A stretch of 7,457 nucleotides of DNA from Zoogloeaceae bacterium. Its GTDB lineage: Bacteria > Pseudomonadota > Gammaproteobacteria > Burkholderiales > Rhodocyclaceae. Under the pieces are notes generated by a model that was not told the origin of the DNA, did not search any database, and saw nothing but the letters and a program-made list of their open reading frames with translations. A program made the position numbers and the translations under genes. The stretch's first letter is position 1. Each line of letters begins with the position of its first letter. Shown here one piece after another: positions 5,987-7,457 of this stretch. Location of the stretch: positions 1-7,457 of the forward strand of contig JAIRZG010000126.1 in assembly GCA_031267345.1 (NCBI GenBank), given 5' to 3'.

Positions 5987-6734
5987 CGTCGCTCCGACCG
6001 CTTTCGCGCGCGTCTCCAAACTGCTCGCCGAACGCGGCCTTTGTTCGCGCCGCGAAGCCGACCGCTATATTGAGCGCGGTCAGGTGTTTGTCGATGGCGT
6101 CCGGATTACGGAACTGGGAACGCGCGCCGCGTCCGATGCCCGTATCACGCTGGATAAAGTCGCGCGCCAGACACAGACGCGACAGGTCACGATTCTGCTG
6201 CACAAACCCGTCGGCTTTGTCTCCGGTCAGCCGGAACCCGGTTACGAACCCGCCATCACCCTGATTCGTCGGGAAAACCAGTGGCAGGACGCGAAACACC
6301 CGCAACAACGCGCATTCGATCCGCGCCATTTACAGGGACTTGCGCCAGCGGGTCGTCTGGATATTGACTCCACCGGTCTGCTGGTGCTGACCCAGGATGG
6401 TCGCGTCGCGCGTCAATTGATAGGCGAGGATTCCGGCGTGGAAAAGGAATATCTGGTGCGCGTCAGCGGTCGGATCGCCCACGACGGTCTCGCCTGTCTG
6501 CGTCACGGCCTGACGCTGGACGGCAAAAAACTGAAGCCCGCGCAGGTCGACTGGCAAAACGCCGACCAATTGCGTTTTATCCTGCGCGAAGGCAAAAAAC
6601 GCCAAATCCGCCGCATGTGTGAACTGGTGGGACTTTCCGTCACCGGCCTGAAACGCATCCGCATCGGCCAAATCCGCCTGGCCCAACTCCCCCCGGGCCG
6701 CTGGCGCTACCTGCGCGCGGAGGAACGGTTTTAG
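5949..6734 (+). CDS. 23S rRNA pseudouridine synthase, RluF-like (RsuA/RluB/E/F family)
   Basis: This 261-residue RNA-modifying enzyme isomerises uridine to pseudouridine in ribosomal RNA. An N-terminal S4 RNA-binding domain (about residues 20-60; RVSKLLAERGLCSRREADRY) leads to the catalytic domain. That domain has HKPVGFVSGQPEPGY (85-99), AGRLDIDSTGLLVLTQDG (134-151) with catalytic D138, EKEYLVRVSG (165-174) and REGKKRQIRRMCELVGL (213-229). The VSGQPE segment and overall form resemble RluF (E. coli RluF acts at 23S U2604) more than RsuA, but the target site cannot be proved from sequence. The ATG at 5949 lies inside the end of the kinase gene, with a 38-base overlap. The upstream bases are A-rich with no strong ribosome binding site, so translation may depend on ribosomes finishing the kinase. 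About 18 N-terminal residues before the S4 domain are an unconserved P/S-rich lead. Stop is TAG at 6732-6734. Confidence 0.9.
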   Translation: MNPAKPGASPRDSVAPTAFARVSKLLAERGLCSRREADRYIERGQVFVDGVRITELGTRAASDARITLDKVARQTQTRQVTILLHKPVGFVSGQPEPGYEPAITLIRRENQWQDAKHPQQRAFDPRHLQGLAPAGRLDIDSTGLLVLTQDGRVARQLIGEDSGVEKEYLVRVSGRIAHDGLACLRHGLTLDGKKLKPAQVDWQNADQLRFILREGKKRQIRRMCELVGLSVTGLKRIRIGQIRLAQLPPGRWRYLRAEERF

Positions 6735-6736
6735 TT

Positions 6737-6773
6737 CGCGGCTTTCCGCGCCACGCTCAAACCAGATTTGAGC
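6737..6773 (+). terminator. Two hairpins after the pseudouridine synthase gene
   Basis: CGCGG (6737-6741) pairs with CCGCG (6746-6750) around CTTT, starting two bases after the stop. GCTCAAA (6755-6761) then pairs with TTTGAGC (6767-6773) around CCAGA. They sit where the three-gene unit should end, but neither is followed by a T-run, so they may be processing or stability hairpins rather than an intrinsic terminator. Confidence 0.35.
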
Positions 6774-6793
6774 CTCCCGGAGCAGGCGGGCGG

Positions 6794-6955
6794 TCATGTC
6801 ATGAAGCGCAGGATGTGCAGACTGCTCAACCCTTCACGCTGCAAGAGGCGGTTCAACCCGGAGCGTGACGCCTCTGGATTGATGAAGCGACGGGTGACGA
6901 CCAGCAGGTCATCCAGAGGCAATTCCAGCCAGGGCGATTGCATGAACGTGTTTAT
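6794..6955 (-). pseudogene. IS481-type transposase, internal remnant
   Basis: The minus-strand peptide contains LELPLDDLLVVTRRFINPEA followed by SRSGLNRLLQREGLSSLHIL. This resembles the conserved region before the catalytic core of IS481-like transposases, where L-P-L-D-D-L-L-x-V-T-R-x-F-I-N-P is followed by S-R-S-G-L-x-R-x-L-x-x-x-G and belongs to the helix-turn-helix region. Only about 45 residues are recognisable. The frame stops at 6796-6794 with no DDE catalytic domain, and upstream it runs into the GC-rich repeat arm near 6980, whose translation (PSPALSLEGEG) is only repeat sequence. Both ends of the transposase are therefore missing. It is a scar, not a working element. No terminal inverted repeats of an IS are visible. 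The family call is from motif recall. Confidence 0.6.
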
Positions 6956-6980
6956 CATAAAAGTGCGGGCGGCGCTTGCT

Positions 6981-7021
6981 TCACTCCCCTCCCCTTCAAG
7001 GGAAAGGGCTGGGGATGGGGT
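6981..7021 (+). repeat. GC-rich palindromic repeat, left arm of an inverted pair
   Basis: This arm holds CTCCCCTCCCCTTCAAGGG and then TGGGGATGGGGT (7010-7021). The core CCCTT-C-AAGGG (6992-7002) is itself a small palindrome. The arm is repeated inverted at 7108-7150: TGGGGATGGGGT matches 7119-7108 over 12 bases, and CCTTCAAGG (6993-7001) matches 7139-7131 over nine bases. Repeats of this style are scattered through many proteobacterial genomes. Confidence 0.75.
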
Positions 7022-7107
7022 AAAACACAAGTGCTGAATGGAAGGACGCAAAAACCCGGGTCAATCAGACCAGACGCAAGCGGTTCATGCGGCGGGCGTG
7101 GGGAAGA

Positions 7108-7150
7108 ACCCCATCCCCACCCCGGCCTCCCCTTGAAGGCGAGGGAGAGA
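7108..7150 (-). repeat. GC-rich palindromic repeat, right arm of the inverted pair
   Basis: ACCCCATCCCCA (7108-7119) and CCTTGAAGG (7131-7139) are the reverse complement of the left arm's two blocks, with a few extra bases between them. The 86-base spacer (7022-7107) has no coding frame of note. The whole unit from 6981 to 7150 could fold into a long stem-loop. Confidence 0.75.
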
Positions 7151-7191
7151 AAGGACACCCTCCCAAAACCCTTGCCCTTCTCCAAAGGCCG

Positions 7192-7245
7192 CCCCTCTCC
7201 CCTACCCTCTCCCAGAACATAGCCACACCTTCCCTTCAAGGGAAG
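7192..7245 (+). repeat. Third GC-rich repeat copy with perfect 8-bp hairpin
   Basis: A pyrimidine-rich tract (CCCCTCTCCCCTACCCTCTC, from 7192) is followed by CTTCCCTT (7229-7236), one base C, and AAGGGAAG (7238-7245), an 8-bp near-perfect palindrome. The core CCTTCAAGG (7233-7241) is shared with the other two copies and lies in the same orientation as the left arm. The tract and palindrome look like a further, partly diverged member of the same repeat group. Confidence 0.6.
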
Positions 7246-7303
7246 ATCCGGACGGTTTCGCCATCATGAATCCATGGCTTCGGCATTCATGCGATTGCCC
7301 TGA

Positions 7304-7457
7304 TTCCAGCAGACGCCGCAGTTCGGTGACGATGATTTCCTTGCGGACGGAAAAAACGCGGTCAACGGTTTTCTGGTTCTGGCCGATTTCGACGCGAACG
7401 CGGACGGGGTAATCGACGCGCAAGACGAGGTTTTCGCCCAACTGCGCGTCTGGCAGG
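7304..7457 (+). pseudogene. RTX/EF-hand-type calcium-binding protein fragment, start-less, runs off right edge
   Basis: The frame opens after TGA (7301-7303) and stays open to the window end. It reads FGDDDFLADGKNAVNGF, then LVLADFDANADGVIDAQDE, then VFAQLRVWQ. This matches a segment common in large secreted RTX and hemolysin-type calcium-binding proteins, in which E-L-F-G-x-x-x-x-L-A-D-G-x-x-A-x-x-G-F precedes an EF-hand and an x-L-R-V-W-x-D motif. The 12-residue loop DANADGVIDAQD (7391-7426) has acidic or amide side chains at EF-hand positions 1, 3, 5, 9 and 12. No ATG, GTG or TTG lies in frame between 7304 and the edge, and upstream frames carry only repeat-derived sequence, so the 5' part is lost or frameshifted. 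It may continue well beyond the window. Calcium binding is inferred from the loop. Confidence 0.62.

Noticed and set aside
4922..6019. Minus-strand frame of 365 residues
   Set aside because: It is antisense to the kinase catalytic and receiver domains, which are fully convincing on the plus strand.
7022..7107. Spacer between inverted repeat arms as a small RNA or CRISPR-like unit
   Set aside because: There is only one inverted pair, no regular direct repeats and no promoter or terminator, so neither is supported.
6938..7239. Overlapping frames of about 94 residues on both strands
   Set aside because: They are translations of the GC-rich inverted repeats (runs of P, L, S, G, K) rather than proteins.
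7202..7441. Minus-strand frame of 79 residues (contains VDYPVRVRVEIGQNQKTVDR)
   Set aside because: It is the opposite strand of the EF-hand fragment, whose plus-strand reading matches a known family far better. Its C-terminal half is translated repeat sequence.

Overview
The window looks like chromosomal DNA from a GC-rich proteobacterium, most likely a betaproteobacterium or related gammaproteobacterium. The evidence is the proteobacterial style of four proteins: a long Sua5-type threonylcarbamoyl-AMP synthase, a DOMON-like protein, a RluF-like pseudouridine synthase, and a hybrid histidine kinase with the SHDLRQPLQA H-box. The exact taxon cannot be read from the sequence. A well-kept core of five intact genes lies between two eroded, element-scarred ends.

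Left end (1-1032, mostly decayed). The end of an ankyrin-repeat protein (to 116) is followed by a minus-strand scrap of an IS1182-type transposase C-terminus (about 200-397). Directly against it is the frameshifted C-terminal part of a type III restriction-like DEAD/DEAH helicase (about 409-1032). That fragment still carries a readable PD...EXK nuclease motif.

Centre-left, minus strand (1063-2609). A Sua5/TsaC threonylcarbamoyl-AMP synthase (universal tRNA t6A pathway) overlaps a DOMON-like protein of unknown function by four bases (ATGA), so the two form one translationally coupled unit. It converges on the helicase remnant.

Centre, plus strand (2769-6734). A single-domain bacteriohemerythrin with all seven iron ligands is followed after 32 bases by a 911-residue membrane-bound hybrid histidine kinase (periplasmic sensor, PAS, HisKA, HATPase, receiver). 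The kinase overlaps a RluF-like 23S rRNA pseudouridine synthase gene by 38 bases. The tight packing suggests one transcript. The hemerythrin-kinase pair is the most interesting functional arrangement here, as a possible O2/NO/redox-responsive module, but that is inference.

Right end (6735-7457, decayed). Two short hairpins follow the pseudouridine synthase gene. Next come an internal scrap of an IS481-type transposase (minus), a cluster of GC-rich palindromic and inverted repeats (about 6981-7250), and a start-less plus-strand fragment of an RTX/EF-hand-type calcium-binding protein running off the edge (7304-7457). Both flanks look like insertion and rearrangement scars around a conserved housekeeping and signalling core.
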